Source: Stenotrophomonas maltophilia
GTDB lineage: Bacteria; Pseudomonadota; Gammaproteobacteria; Xanthomonadales; Xanthomonadaceae
Reading direction: 5' to 3'
DNA length: 64,000 nt
NCBI RefSeq assembly: GCF_039555535.1
Contig: NZ_CP154630.1
Coordinates: 571,001 to 635,000 of the forward strand
The stretch's first letter is position 1; each line of letters begins with the position of its first letter. This document shows positions 34,507 to 43,632 of this stretch, piece by piece. The notes under the pieces were generated by a model that did not search any database, was not told the DNA's origin, and saw only the letters and a list, made by a program, of their open reading frames with translations. The translations under genes and the position numbers were made by a program.

Positions 34507-35968
34507 TCAACTCACTCATAATCGCTGGGTCCGCAATCGGTACACGCGCCGGGTGGCACACTGGGTCCGCCGTGTGCTTGCCATGCTGTCCGCAAAGTCG
34601 ACAGATTCGAATGCGTCAACGTATGGCATCGCATCGGCACCTACGATGCCGGTCTGGCTGCAGGATGAGATGCGTGCACTTGCTTCGATAGAACCAGAGT
34701 TGCTGCCGCCAGGATCCGGCGTGGAGCGCTACGCCTTCTATTCGGTTCCGATGGATACCCGGCAGGGGGAGGTGTATGCCGCACTATCCGATGCCATTGG
34801 TGGAGAGCCGTATACGCATGCATTGCTTGTGCCATGGCTGAAGCCAGGTGGGGCGGATCGGGGAATCCTTTATCACGCAAGCGCCATCGCGCAGAGCGAT
34901 CCGTTGGCACGGATTCTTGTTCTTACGACTGAGCCCGCTTCGTCGCCATGGGCCTCCAGGCTGCCGGCGCAGGCCCAATGCGTCGATTTCGGGAACATTG
35001 CGGCTTCCCTGGATTTCAACCAGCAAGTCAATGTAATGGTGCGTGTACTGCTGCAGTTGCGCGCGCCGACGGTTCATCTTGTGAACTCCCGTGTTGGTTG
35101 GGATGCAATCCTGCGCCACGGGCTGGCGCTGACCCAGCACTCGCGATTGTTTGCTTCGCTGTTCTGCGATGACTACGACCAGCGGATGAATCCGGTCGGT
35201 TACGCGCGTGACTATCTGCGCTACTGCTACCCGCACCTTTCCACGGTAATCTGCGACAACTCGCGTTATCCGCAGATATGGTCGCGTGAGCTGGGCATTC
35301 CTCGTGGTTCCTTCACCTTCATCCCGTTCCCATATGACGGTCGGGTGGCCGAATCGTGCGGACAGGCGATCTCTGCGGACGGTGCCAGGCGCGTGTTGTG
35401 GGCCGGCCGTCTCGACCGGCAGAAGCGCCCGGACATCCTGGCAGCGATCGCTACGCGGATGCCTGACGTGCACTTCGATGTGTACGGTGCACAAGTGATG
35501 TCTGGCGCAGCGGTGCAGGATCTCTCCCAGCTACGGTCTCTGCACAACGTTACTCTCCACGGCGAATTCCAGAGGCTTGAGGACGTGGCAACCCCTGATC
35601 ACTTTGCCTATCTGCACACGACGGCGTGGGAAGGGACGCCGACCATCCTGTTCGATGTAGCCGCGGCGAGACTGCCGATCCTCGCACCGCAGGTGGGGGG
35701 GATCGTGGACTTCCTCGCAGAGGAGGATATGGTCGAGCGTTATGACGACGTGGATGCATTCGTTTCGCAGCTAAGACTACTGCAGTCCTCTGCTCAACTT
35801 CGCAGCGAGCGCGTCCAGCGACAGCTTGAATCGCTTCGCCGGAATCGCCGCTGGGAGGACTTCACCGCATCGCTCGAAGCCCTCGATGGTTACCTGACTG
35901 CCCGGAAGAGAAATGCGTCGGCAGGAACGGAAAGAGAGATCAACGCGGTGCACGTGGCGCGTGGTTGA
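34499..35968 (+). CDS. Family 4 glycosyltransferase (copy 2)
   Basis: A 489-residue GT-B enzyme, paralogue of the gene at 31462: MPVWLQDEMRALASIEPELL, PWLKPGGADRGILYHA, VLWAGRLDRQKRPDILA and AWEGTPTILFDVAAARLPIL match the first copy, again with Asp in place of the second Glu. It starts MFDQLTH, with AAGGACAAGG upstream. It is the last gene of the forward operon; a stem-loop lies at 35983-36004. Confidence 0.87.
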   Translation: MFDQLTHNRWVRNRYTRRVAHWVRRVLAMLSAKSTDSNASTYGIASAPTMPVWLQDEMRALASIEPELLPPGSGVERYAFYSVPMDTRQGEVYAALSDAIGGEPYTHALLVPWLKPGGADRGILYHASAIAQSDPLARILVLTTEPASSPWASRLPAQAQCVDFGNIAASLDFNQQVNVMVRVLLQLRAPTVHLVNSRVGWDAILRHGLALTQHSRLFASLFCDDYDQRMNPVGYARDYLRYCYPHLSTVICDNSRYPQIWSRELGIPRGSFTFIPFPYDGRVAESCGQAISADGARRVLWAGRLDRQKRPDILAAIATRMPDVHFDVYGAQVMSGAAVQDLSQLRSLHNVTLHGEFQRLEDVATPDHFAYLHTTAWEGTPTILFDVAAARLPILAPQVGGIVDFLAEEDMVERYDDVDAFVSQLRLLQSSAQLRSERVQRQLESLRRNRRWEDFTASLEALDGYLTARKRNASAGTEREINAVHVARG

Positions 35969-36790
35969 GATCGTGACGTGAAGAGAGCGCTTGGCCGCGC
36001 TCTCGGCGCGATTTCACGGGTGTTTCCGCAATGCAGTTGGAGCCCCGCCCGGTCGCAGTCCGGACGCCGGGCTGGTTCGAGGCTGATCGCCACGTCCGCT
36101 AGATCTTTCAACAGAGTTTTCGTTGAGTCGGCCACGCAGTAGCCGCTGCTGATCCTTCAGATCGGGCCTCTTGCCCAAGAGTTCAAGCGCCAGGCGAAGA
36201 GGCTGTGCTCTGGCGAGACCGGCTTCGTCACCCTGGCCACAGCTACAAAAACCAATGGACTCTTGGCTGAAGCAGTTTCGGGATCGGCGCCAGCACCACG
36301 ATAGGCAATGCCTGCAATGAACGTGGTGCTTCCGTAACAGGCTGCTTGACTGATCGCGTTCTGCGTCGTCTGTTGCGAGGGCGGGGCTGATTGCTCGAGG
36401 CCTCGCCCGCCGAAGAGCTGGAGAGCAGCTTTCAGAGCAGCCTCAGTTGCCTTCCCCAAGATTGAGATTGGTGAGAGTGCGTAGTCCGGTGCTGGAATAT
36501 CCTGGCCCAGGGGCCGCGGCGATAGAGCTCCGTTGATTGACGACGGTGGTATCGGGTGCTCGTCATTCTCGCGTCGCATCGATACCCATACGGCGGGTTG
36601 CTCCCAACGCCGTCTCGGCGCAGATTCAAGGAGACGCCGAGTCCGCAGGAGCACGCTTCGTGCGCCTGTCACTAGGAGGGCGGACTTGGAGTATCAGTCC
36701 GCACGCAGAGTCCCGTAGCGCCGGACCGGCGCTGGCTTCCATCAATTCCCACAACCGGTATTTGGTCCTAGGCGAGTCCCACGAAATGAT
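35969..36790. other. 822-base stretch without a convincing gene between convergent operons
   Basis: It holds a stem-loop (GAGAGCGC/GCGCTCTC, 35983-36004, no T run) that may end the forward operon. Small frames exist on both strands, the largest a 171-residue reverse frame at 36157-36672 containing ILGKATEAALKAALQLFGGRG. I recognise no family, and the frames look like remnants. It separates the exporter half of the island from the phospho-ligand half. Confidence 0.5.
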
Positions 36791-38440
36791 TCAAGTGTTT
36801 CGGGCCGTCCCGGCCGACCAGTTGCTGCGAACTCTCTGAGCTCCGGTTAGCAGTCGAGTTGACCAGCTGGTTCCCTGCAGATGCAGGCGAGCTTCCAGAA
36901 AAGCTGTAATCAGGAGTACTGAACCGGCTATTTCGACCGTGAAGTAGTACTTGAAATGCGATCCTGGAGCGAAAAGTACCATTGCTGGAATCCTGGAAAG
37001 AATCAGCACAGCCGCCAGGCTGCTTGCGGGTGCCCATCGGTAGGCCAGTACCACCAAAAGAAGCAGTACCAGTTCCGGAATGAAATTCCACCACAGGAAC
37101 GACCCCTTAAGGTGCATACCCTGGTATTGCGTGGTCGAACTTAGGGCCGCCATAACAGATTCGCGGGAAGGCCCAAGAGTCCCGAACAGACTGCGCACAT
37201 GCGACATCGGTCGGCCGTCGGAATAGTAGGGATTGGAGGCGTTCAAGGTTGACCAGTTCCCTGCGATGTCACCCTCGACAAATGTGAGCGTCCTTGGGCC
37301 GAGGCCAGAGGCATACCCTGCTGTCATCAGCTTTGCAGAGACGAACTTCGCCGGGTTTTCGACAATCAAAGTAGTCACCGCAGCCAGGAAGCCCTGCTTC
37401 TGTTCTTCTGTCGCATTGGGATTCATCGCCTGGTCCCAGTACAGCGGGATCTCCTGTGGAATTGATCGTTCGACGACACGGTCATATGGAATGATGGGGT
37501 CAACGGCAGTACGAGCGGCGCCAGGCGTGCTTTCGTAATAGGGGCCCTGTACTAGCTGGCCGAGCGGGTTAAGAGCCAATGTCAGTTGATATCCCCAGCG
37601 GTTCTGCCATTCACCCAGAACCGATGGCAGCAGAAGACTGCAGACCAGCAATGGAGCAGCGAATGCAGAAAACAGCAGCGCTGTGGAGCGCGGACTGTGG
37701 AGTACCTTGATCAGAACGATGGCCATGGCAATGAATGCCGGGAGCAATCCATCGGTCCGGACCACTAGGCCCAGGGCGGACAGCAGGCTCAGCGCGACTA
37801 TGTAGCGCGTAGATGTCCAGTGCCGATCAAGCAGGTAGTTGAGCAGCACCAATGCCAGTGCGACCTGGATCATCGCGAAAGGCACGTCTCGACTCAGCAG
37901 CAGGCTCGTGGATACGAATGCAACCGATGCAGCCAATGGAAGATGCAGGACGATCCTGGCGATAAGTCCGCCACCCAAGCGCCGGACAGTCCAGTCGGCA
38001 TAGGCTAGCAACATCGCGGCCATGAGAACTTGAACCAAGCTGATCGCCCAGTATTTCGGAATCACTTGCAGGACAAATTGATAGCCGACCGGGGTCATGA
38101 ACCCAAGCCAGCTATCGATGGGGAAGTTGAGTCCATACAAGTAAGCCGAATAGGTATCCGACATCAAGATTCCTGGCCAGACCAGTGCCAGTGCGGCACC
38201 GAGCCACATGGCCCAGGCCAGGAAGACCAGTCGCGACGCGGTATCGGCGAGTAGGAAAAGTCGGAAAGACAGCAGCAGCGCAATGGACGCCGTTCCAGCG
38301 CCAGCTAGGCGAAGAAAAAGCACTTCCGTGCCGCGCCCATTCATTCCAAACCAGTCCGCTGACCACGCTACGGCCAGGTAGAGGGCGAAAGAAACTGCAG
38401 CTGCACCGAGCTGGCGTGCTGACGGCTGTGAGATCGACAT
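36791..38440 (-). CDS. Multi-pass membrane protein, GT-C/DUF6020-like
   Basis: A 549-residue inner-membrane protein with about ten hydrophobic helices. After the first helices the loop PGILMSDTYSAYLYGLNFPID contains Asp in the position expected of GT-C lipid-linked sugar transferases, and a large periplasmic loop (about 320-440) precedes the last helices. It could transfer a lipid-linked group to the O-chain in the periplasm. The family cannot be fixed by eye; an O-antigen polymerase is an alternative but less likely in an ABC-exporter locus. It is the last gene of the reverse operon, seven bases after the nucleotidylyltransferase gene. A start 22 codons upstream is possible. Confidence 0.7.
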   Translation of the reverse strand: MSISQPSARQLGAAAVSFALYLAVAWSADWFGMNGRGTEVLFLRLAGAGTASIALLLSFRLFLLADTASRLVFLAWAMWLGAALALVWPGILMSDTYSAYLYGLNFPIDSWLGFMTPVGYQFVLQVIPKYWAISLVQVLMAAMLLAYADWTVRRLGGGLIARIVLHLPLAASVAFVSTSLLLSRDVPFAMIQVALALVLLNYLLDRHWTSTRYIVALSLLSALGLVVRTDGLLPAFIAMAIVLIKVLHSPRSTALLFSAFAAPLLVCSLLLPSVLGEWQNRWGYQLTLALNPLGQLVQGPYYESTPGAARTAVDPIIPYDRVVERSIPQEIPLYWDQAMNPNATEEQKQGFLAAVTTLIVENPAKFVSAKLMTAGYASGLGPRTLTFVEGDIAGNWSTLNASNPYYSDGRPMSHVRSLFGTLGPSRESVMAALSSTTQYQGMHLKGSFLWWNFIPELVLLLLVVLAYRWAPASSLAAVLILSRIPAMVLFAPGSHFKYYFTVEIAGSVLLITAFLEARLHLQGTSWSTRLLTGAQRVRSNWSAGTARNT

Positions 38441-38447
38441 GGCTCTT

Positions 38448-39170
38448 CTACTGCTGCAGGGAAAGGAATGCGTCCAGTTCGGCGGGAGTTCCGAGTGGGA
38501 CGACATCGCAGAATTCCAGGACCGAAACGCTGACCCGAGCGTTCTGCTTGATCATCGTGTTGTACATGGGGGCGATGTAAGCTTCTCCGCGCTCAAGCCC
38601 CGAACCGCTTGCGCCGAAGTGTTGCTCGTAGGTGCGGCGATACAGTTCCGGAGAGCGGAACCAATAGAGTCCAACTGTCGCCAGCTCCGAAATGCGATGT
38701 TTCTCGCGAACCTCCAACGCGAGTCCGTCCTCGCCCAGGCGAACGAAGCTCCAGTGTGTGCCGGGAGCCAAGAAGCAGGGAATATGACCGTCGACATTCC
38801 CGCCTGGGGGCTGCATGCTGCCGGGCGAGATGTGTGTGTCTATATTGAAGATCGCAATCGGTGCATTAGCCTGGCAGTGATCAATGGCAAGCAGGGCCGT
38901 TGTTGCTTGTCCATTGGTCAAGCCGTCGATCTCGACGATCTCAACATCATCGATGCCCAATGCTTTGCATTGGTTGATGATGAAGTCGCGTGCATGGTCT
39001 TCCCGCCGAACGACGAAGACGCAACGAGCGGGCATGTAGCCTTTCAAGCTAATCATTGACCAAGCGAAAAGGGTGGAGCCTTTTGCTTCTATCATGTACT
39101 TCGGCACGGTGTATCCGGCCGCAGCGAAGCGCGAACCCAGCCCAGCCATGGTTATCAGCAGAGTCGTCAT
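38448..39170 (-). CDS. Sugar/ligand nucleotidylyltransferase
   Basis: A 240-residue NTP transferase. The signature is MAGLGSRFAAAGYTVPKYMI (GxGxR then PK), followed by DGLTNGQATTALLA and FNIDTHISPG for metal binding. It should form an NDP-activated ligand. It lies three bases after the HAD gene and seven before the membrane-protein gene. In capsule loci such a gene often stands with a HAD phosphatase and an APH-type kinase, as here. The activated compound is unknown. Confidence 0.82.
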   Translation of the reverse strand: MTTLLITMAGLGSRFAAAGYTVPKYMIEAKGSTLFAWSMISLKGYMPARCVFVVRREDHARDFIINQCKALGIDDVEIVEIDGLTNGQATTALLAIDHCQANAPIAIFNIDTHISPGSMQPPGGNVDGHIPCFLAPGTHWSFVRLGEDGLALEVREKHRISELATVGLYWFRSPELYRRTYEQHFGASGSGLERGEAYIAPMYNTMIKQNARVSVSVLEFCDVVPLGTPAELDAFLSLQQ

Positions 39171-39173
39171 GGA

Positions 39174-39587
39174 TTAATCCGTGTCCCTGTCGCCATTCAG
39201 CAAGTTCCGGATCTGATCAAAGGACAAGTCGCGGAACTCATCGGGCCTGACCGTGCGGTCGTCGACGTAGAACCCGTCCTTTCCTGGCCACGGTTTGGCA
39301 AAGTAGAGCTCGTCGTAAGGGATATCCCAGCGCTGCAACCACTCCACCATCTGTGGCGCAGTGACTGCATTGATGCGCCCGAGGTTGCCATCGAACGTCC
39401 GCATGTTGCGGGAAGTGCTGAGCGCGATCCGGAAGCCCAGCTCACGATATTCGCGCATTCGGGAAATTATCTCCGGATAAGGCACGAGATCCGAGTAGCT
39501 CTCGCCGTCCTTCTTGATCGGACAGAGCGTGCCATCGACATCAATGACCAGTGTTGAATCGTTGCTGATAGTTTTGCTCGATGTCAT
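39174..39587 (-). CDS. HAD-family phosphatase, capsule EcbF/BcbF type
   Basis: A 137-residue HAD enzyme. D16 and D18 in VIDVDGTLCP are the nucleophile and acid/base; Ser/Thr in STSRNMRTF and the final FYVDDRTVRPDEF complete the site. The short length and sequence resemble the EcbF/BcbF phosphatases of capsule loci. It overlaps the kinase gene by 47 bases, which implies coupled translation. It probably removes phosphate from, or proofreads, a ligand precursor. Confidence 0.83.
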   Translation of the reverse strand: MTSSKTISNDSTLVIDVDGTLCPIKKDGESYSDLVPYPEIISRMREYRELGFRIALSTSRNMRTFDGNLGRINAVTAPQMVEWLQRWDIPYDELYFAKPWPGKDGFYVDDRTVRPDEFRDLSFDQIRNLLNGDRDTD

Positions 39588-41001
39588 GAAGGATATCCGT
39601 TGCGTTGATCAGGAATGCGAGAACTTTGTGCTTTCTGTCAATGTGCAATGGCAGCATTGACAGGAACAAAGACAATTCGTGGAGGCGGACAAGCAGGGGG
39701 TCGTAACCGTTATCGGTGAGCCACTCAAGGAATCTATTCTTTGCGTCATCAATGCCCGCGTGTGCATTGACGATCAAGCTCAGCCGCCCATCTTGGTCAA
39801 CTTCAAGTCGATATAGATCCTGGTTGATGAAGTCATAGTCGCCGAGGATCGAATGCGAGAGTTTGGCGACGTCGTAACTGGGGTCGGTCCACAGTTCGGC
39901 TTCTGTGATGGCGCCCTTGGGGTCAATTAGTTTAAGAAGCCTGCCGTGACGCTCATACAGCATGTTTGAGAAGCATAGGTCTCCGTGCCCGATGCACTCT
40001 CGAGACGTGGCTACTGGGACGCTTTGGGTGACCTTGTTGTACAGGTCGGTGTAGCGGGCTGTCAGTTCATCGAACGACGTGTATGGCGTGCCGATGGCAA
40101 GCCAGTTCTCCAGCTCGCGGCCCTCCGGCAGTGCGCGCAATTCCTCCATCCGGCGCATGAGCTTGTTCAGATAGAGCTCACGCTGTGTGGCGCTGCAGAC
40201 CTCGACATCTACCTGACGGCTTGGACGTTCTTGAAGGAACGCGCGCAGCAGGGAAAGCACTTGCTGTAGTTCGGGGCCGGATATGGCGCCATGAACCCAT
40301 TGCAGGGCTACGTCAGCAACCTGCAGTCTTTCCATCCGATATTCTGCGCCGCTGGCTTCCACGCGCAGGTCATAGGGCATGACAAACCATCGCCGCATCG
40401 CTTGAGGAAGCAGGTACCAGTAATCATGCTCGGCAGTAATTTTGCGGGCGTTGGAAGAGCGCTTGCTGATGGTGAGCTCATCGGCGCGGATGTCATTGAA
40501 ATGGCGGGCCTCGAATGCCCCTGACAGAAGCGACAAGCAGTTCCGGTAGTCATTCAGGTCGACGAACGCATCCGAGCCATCCATGACCACCAAACCAGGA
40601 AGCGGCGGCTGGTCCAGACCTTTTATCAGCCTTCCCAGGGATATCCCCGAAGCGCTATACAGCACTGCTTGGTTTCCAACACGAATGTGCGCGTCGATGG
40701 CAGCAAGTACCAGGCGCTTTATCAGCGCGGAACCGCTGCCGATATCACGGATCCAAACGCACGCTGGAACCATGAGTGTCCTGCACTCGTTCAGATTCGC
40801 TTGTTCTATTGCCTGTGTGAGGTCGCCATCGGAACGGACAACGTGGATATCGCTGCAGCCCACCTCCATTGCTCGAGCCTTCATCCAGCCAAGCAGGGCA
40901 CTCCGGCGGTAGTTGACCTCGCCGAACCGCCGATGCCCGATCAGGTCACTGACGGGGGGTGATGCCGTCTGGCGATCGTCAATGACAAGGTGCAACGTCA
41001 T
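39541..41001 (-). CDS. APH-like phosphotransferase with extra N-terminal domain
   Basis: A 486-residue protein. The C-terminal part has the kinase motifs IGHGDLCFSNMLY (about 334-346, Brenner motif HGD-xxxx-N) and LIDPKG, as in choline/ethanolamine and aminoglycoside kinases. The first 200 residues form a separate alpha/beta domain beginning LIGHRRFGEVNYRRS that I cannot assign. With the HAD and nucleotidylyltransferase genes it makes a lic1-like module for activating a small ligand. It overlaps the HAD gene by 47 bases and ends the upstream membrane gene's reading by four bases. Confidence 0.8.
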   Translation of the reverse strand: MTLHLVIDDRQTASPPVSDLIGHRRFGEVNYRRSALLGWMKARAMEVGCSDIHVVRSDGDLTQAIEQANLNECRTLMVPACVWIRDIGSGSALIKRLVLAAIDAHIRVGNQAVLYSASGISLGRLIKGLDQPPLPGLVVMDGSDAFVDLNDYRNCLSLLSGAFEARHFNDIRADELTISKRSSNARKITAEHDYWYLLPQAMRRWFVMPYDLRVEASGAEYRMERLQVADVALQWVHGAISGPELQQVLSLLRAFLQERPSRQVDVEVCSATQRELYLNKLMRRMEELRALPEGRELENWLAIGTPYTSFDELTARYTDLYNKVTQSVPVATSRECIGHGDLCFSNMLYERHGRLLKLIDPKGAITEAELWTDPSYDVAKLSHSILGDYDFINQDLYRLEVDQDGRLSLIVNAHAGIDDAKNRFLEWLTDNGYDPLLVRLHELSLFLSMLPLHIDRKHKVLAFLINATDILHDIEQNYQQRFNTGH

Positions 41002-41912
41002 GCTTGTTCTCCGGAATAGCGCTTCTGCCTATGCTCAATGCGGTAGCTGGTCTGCCTGGAGCGGCGCCGTGCCAGCGAGCTGTAAAGGCAATAGATGCTC
41101 GATGGAATGGTTGCCGTGGCGAGAGTCAGGGTGACTACGTTCCAGTAGCCTGCGTGCCAAGGTGAGAATGCCGACTGCAGCAGGACGGATTCGAACATAT
41201 CGATGAAGCCCGCGAGCTGACCAGGTGCAGGGTCGACGTTCATGGCGATAAGGTAGAACGCAGTGAAATCAAGGATCCAGATTCCAATGGTCACCAGGAG
41301 CAGAAGAAGGACGCGGCCGCCCATCATCTGCCGGAATGCGCTGAAGGCTGCCTCGAATGTATTAAGCAAGGTCAATGCATGCAGTCCACGCACGCTGCTG
41401 GAGCCAACCAGGATGAGCTGACGAAGTTCTGTGGAAGTTGCGCGACTGGTGAGATAGGCGGCAAGTGCAAACAGAAGCACGGTTAGAAGCACCGCAGCGA
41501 GCAGGCCGATTGCTGCATCGCTGTATCCGCTCGAAGTCAGAGCCAGAATGGCCAACAACAGGACCGAGGCATCGAGCACCTTTTCGCTGGCATAGGCTGC
41601 CAAGCCAGCCGCAGGCTTGCGGGCGAGCCGCATGATGGCCCATGCCCTGGTGAGCTCACCGAGCTTGAATGGAGCCACCGCACTGAGCCAGGTGCTCCAT
41701 GCATGGGTCGCCGACACATTTGCCAGCGAAGGCTTCTCGAAGATGAAAAACATCACCAGCCGCGACACGCGCAATAAATGAGAGATGGCGTATGCGATCA
41801 CCGCTACCCAGATTCCAGGGCCAAGGTGGGTGCGGGTCGTCAGCCAGAAGATGGCCAGCCCAAGCGCAGCCGCAGGTAGCACAAGGTCGAGGAGGCGGGG
41901 AAATATCCTCAC
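40998..41912 (-). CDS. UPF0104/LPG-synthase-TM-like membrane protein
   Basis: A 304-residue protein with about eight membrane helices and the UPF0104 pattern of an early SRLVMFFIF segment, then FKLGELTRAWAI and AYASEKVLDASVLL. Relatives include the membrane half of lysyl-phosphatidylglycerol synthase and putative glycolipid flippases. It starts at a GTG overlapping the stop of the GT2 gene (GTGA). In this position it may move the lipid-linked product of that GT2. Confidence 0.78.
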   Translation of the reverse strand: MRIFPRLLDLVLPAAALGLAIFWLTTRTHLGPGIWVAVIAYAISHLLRVSRLVMFFIFEKPSLANVSATHAWSTWLSAVAPFKLGELTRAWAIMRLARKPAAGLAAYASEKVLDASVLLLAILALTSSGYSDAAIGLLAAVLLTVLLFALAAYLTSRATSTELRQLILVGSSSVRGLHALTLLNTFEAAFSAFRQMMGGRVLLLLLVTIGIWILDFTAFYLIAMNVDPAPGQLAGFIDMFESVLLQSAFSPWHAGYWNVVTLTLATATIPSSIYCLYSSLARRRSRQTSYRIEHRQKRYSGEQA

Positions 41913-42706
41913 GCCCCCGTCCTCGATTGGTAGATCACCTCGGTCCTGTAATCCGCAGTTACGCGCTGTCGGTGATCCCTGGATAGAAAGGCGCGTGGCC
42001 GCAAGGCGAAGGCGCCCAGCAGTGCCAGCACCTTTGATGCCTGGCGGAAAAGTCTGACATTCGAAATCTGGTCGTCCTCCCGCCAAGTGATCGGGAAGAA
42101 CGTCATGCTGTGGCGCAGGTGGCTGTGAGCCAGCACCATGCAGTAGTTGAAAGTTAGGTCATCCGGGAAGCGCAGATGGAAGCCACCCCTGAAGATTGCA
42201 GTACGGTAGCTGTTCAGGCCTGACCCCAGGTCATGCAGCCGCTTGCGAGCCACGAGCGAGAACAGCAGGTTGAACACTTCGTTGCCGAAGGTTCTAAAAG
42301 CGGAGTAACCAGGCAGGGTGCTACCGGGCATGAATCGTGCGCCCAGCAGCGCATCCAGATTTACGCTGTCCCCGGACAACACCGGGACAAGATCGGCAAT
42401 CGACCCCTGATCGTCGCCATGCAGAATCGTTACGCGTTCGAACCCGTTCTCCAAGGCATGCGCGAAGCCCACCTTCTGCGATCCACCCAATCCATAGTTT
42501 TCCACGTTGCGGCAGACCTGAATCTCGCAGCTCGTGAACTGACGGGCTGCGTCGCATGCGACCTGAAGCGTCTCGTCGGTGCTCCGGTTGTCGATCACGA
42601 GGACACGATCAACAAAGCCAGTCGGGAGCGATTCGAACTGCCTGAGCACACGGGCAATCTGTCGCGCACAGTTATAGGCGGGGATGAAGACAAGGTGTCT
42701 GCTCAT
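41909..42706 (-). CDS. Family 2 glycosyltransferase, dolichol-phosphate-mannose-synthase-like
   Basis: A 265-residue GT-A enzyme: MSRHLVFIPAYNCARQIARV, VIDNRSTDET, HGDDQGSIAD and HDLGSGLNSYR are the usual motifs of polyprenyl-phosphate sugar transferases. No membrane helices are attached. It likely charges undecaprenyl phosphate with a sugar for later transfer. The start MSRHL is preferred over an upstream in-frame ATG, since homology begins there. It is coupled to the UPF0104 gene. Confidence 0.85.
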   Translation of the reverse strand: MSRHLVFIPAYNCARQIARVLRQFESLPTGFVDRVLVIDNRSTDETLQVACDAARQFTSCEIQVCRNVENYGLGGSQKVGFAHALENGFERVTILHGDDQGSIADLVPVLSGDSVNLDALLGARFMPGSTLPGYSAFRTFGNEVFNLLFSLVARKRLHDLGSGLNSYRTAIFRGGFHLRFPDDLTFNYCMVLAHSHLRHSMTFFPITWREDDQISNVRLFRQASKVLALLGAFALRPRAFLSRDHRQRVTADYRTEVIYQSRTGA

Positions 42707-43076
42707 GCGTCTCTTTCTGATCGCGGCGGGAATAGGTCGTGCAACAGTGTATTTGAATGGCGCCCCGCAAGATGGCGACACCTCTCAGGCAACGGTTCAG
42801 GGAAGTTCCGCGCGGGAGCGAACCGAAGGTGCGGTCAATGGCGTCACAGGACGGGAGATATTAACATCACATGAGGGCATCTCCATGATCCTCCGCCCCT
42901 GGTTGGCGACCCGTTGGCATGGAAGGCGCGCGACCCGCCTCCCCTGGAATCGCACCTGCCCCGGGTTGGACGATTGCCTTGGCTCGGGGATCCGGATGCC
43001 GAGGAGCTATCAGCGCTGTTGGCTCATTTCACTCAGGCCAGACGGAGGCCGGCTGATTGAGTCTCGCAGGCCTGGA
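42707..43076. other. 370-base gap in the reverse operon
   Basis: No gene recognised. A plus-strand 168-residue frame (42684-43190) runs through it but overlaps genes at both ends and shows no family. One short stretch (about 42900-43060) has a frame reading GDPDAEELSALLAHFTQARRR, which looks protein-like and could be a remnant. The promoter for the GT2 to membrane-protein operon may lie here. Confidence 0.4.
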
Positions 43077-43541
43077 TCAGGGATTTTCCTTGGCATTGCC
43101 GGAATGGAGAAGAAGTCGAGCAACAACGAAGTTGAGGGTCATTGTGAATGGTGTGATGGCAATCTTGAGAAGCGTCTCCGGGCTGCCTGACGTAATGTCG
43201 TACAAGCGAGGACCGAACGTGCTCGTCAGCCAAGCCAAGGCGAGCGAAATCAGCATTATGTGAACCGCCTGCCAGGCCAGCCATGCCAGATACTTGAGCC
43301 CATCGTGCCCGCCAGCGCCGTCAAAAATCCTCTGGCGGGAAACCAGAAACACGAAGGTTGCCGCGGAGGTATCTGCGATGGCGTTGGCCCATCCCACCGG
43401 CAGGTGTACCAGGTGTACCAGCAGCCACAGCAGGCCCACGGCGATTACAAGCCCGGTGCCTGAAACGATGAAGAAGCCTGCGTACTGCTTCAGTAAATTC
43501 CGGAAGCCAGCACGGACGCCGGCCAACGGCGTACTTGTCAT
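43077..43541 (-). CDS. GtrA-like membrane protein
   Basis: A 154-residue protein with four membrane helices ([20 protein letters not shown], then [36 protein letters not shown] and a last helix), the GtrA pattern of proteins thought to flip undecaprenyl-phosphate sugars. The ATG at 43541 gives the first helix; the upstream frame is a shadow. It is the first island gene next to etfA and probably works with the GT2 at 41909. Confidence 0.83.
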   Translation of the reverse strand: MTSTPLAGVRAGFRNLLKQYAGFFIVSGTGLVIAVGLLWLLVHLVHLPVGWANAIADTSAATFVFLVSRQRIFDGAGGHDGLKYLAWLAWQAVHIMLISLALAWLTSTFGPRLYDITSGSPETLLKIAITPFTMTLNFVVARLLLHSGNAKENP

Positions 43542-43563
43542 GGCGCAGTTCCCCGCCGTGCCA

Positions 43564-43598
43564 GGAAGGCAGGCGCGCGTGCGCGCGCGCCTTCTTCC
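43564..43598. other. Strong hairpin between etfA and gtrA-like gene
   Basis: Stem GGAAG + AGGCGCGCG pairing with CGCGCGCCT + CTTCC around a TGCG loop. No T run follows on either strand, so it may act as an RNA stabiliser or a weak terminator for etfBA. Confidence 0.5.
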
Positions 43599-43632
43599 GC
43601 GACCAGCAGAATCCAACTGCCAGCGCACCTCA

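Noticed and set aside
35969..36790. Transposase remnant or tRNA-associated integration site
   Set aside because: No transposase motif, no tRNA-like fold and no matching direct repeats were found by eye.
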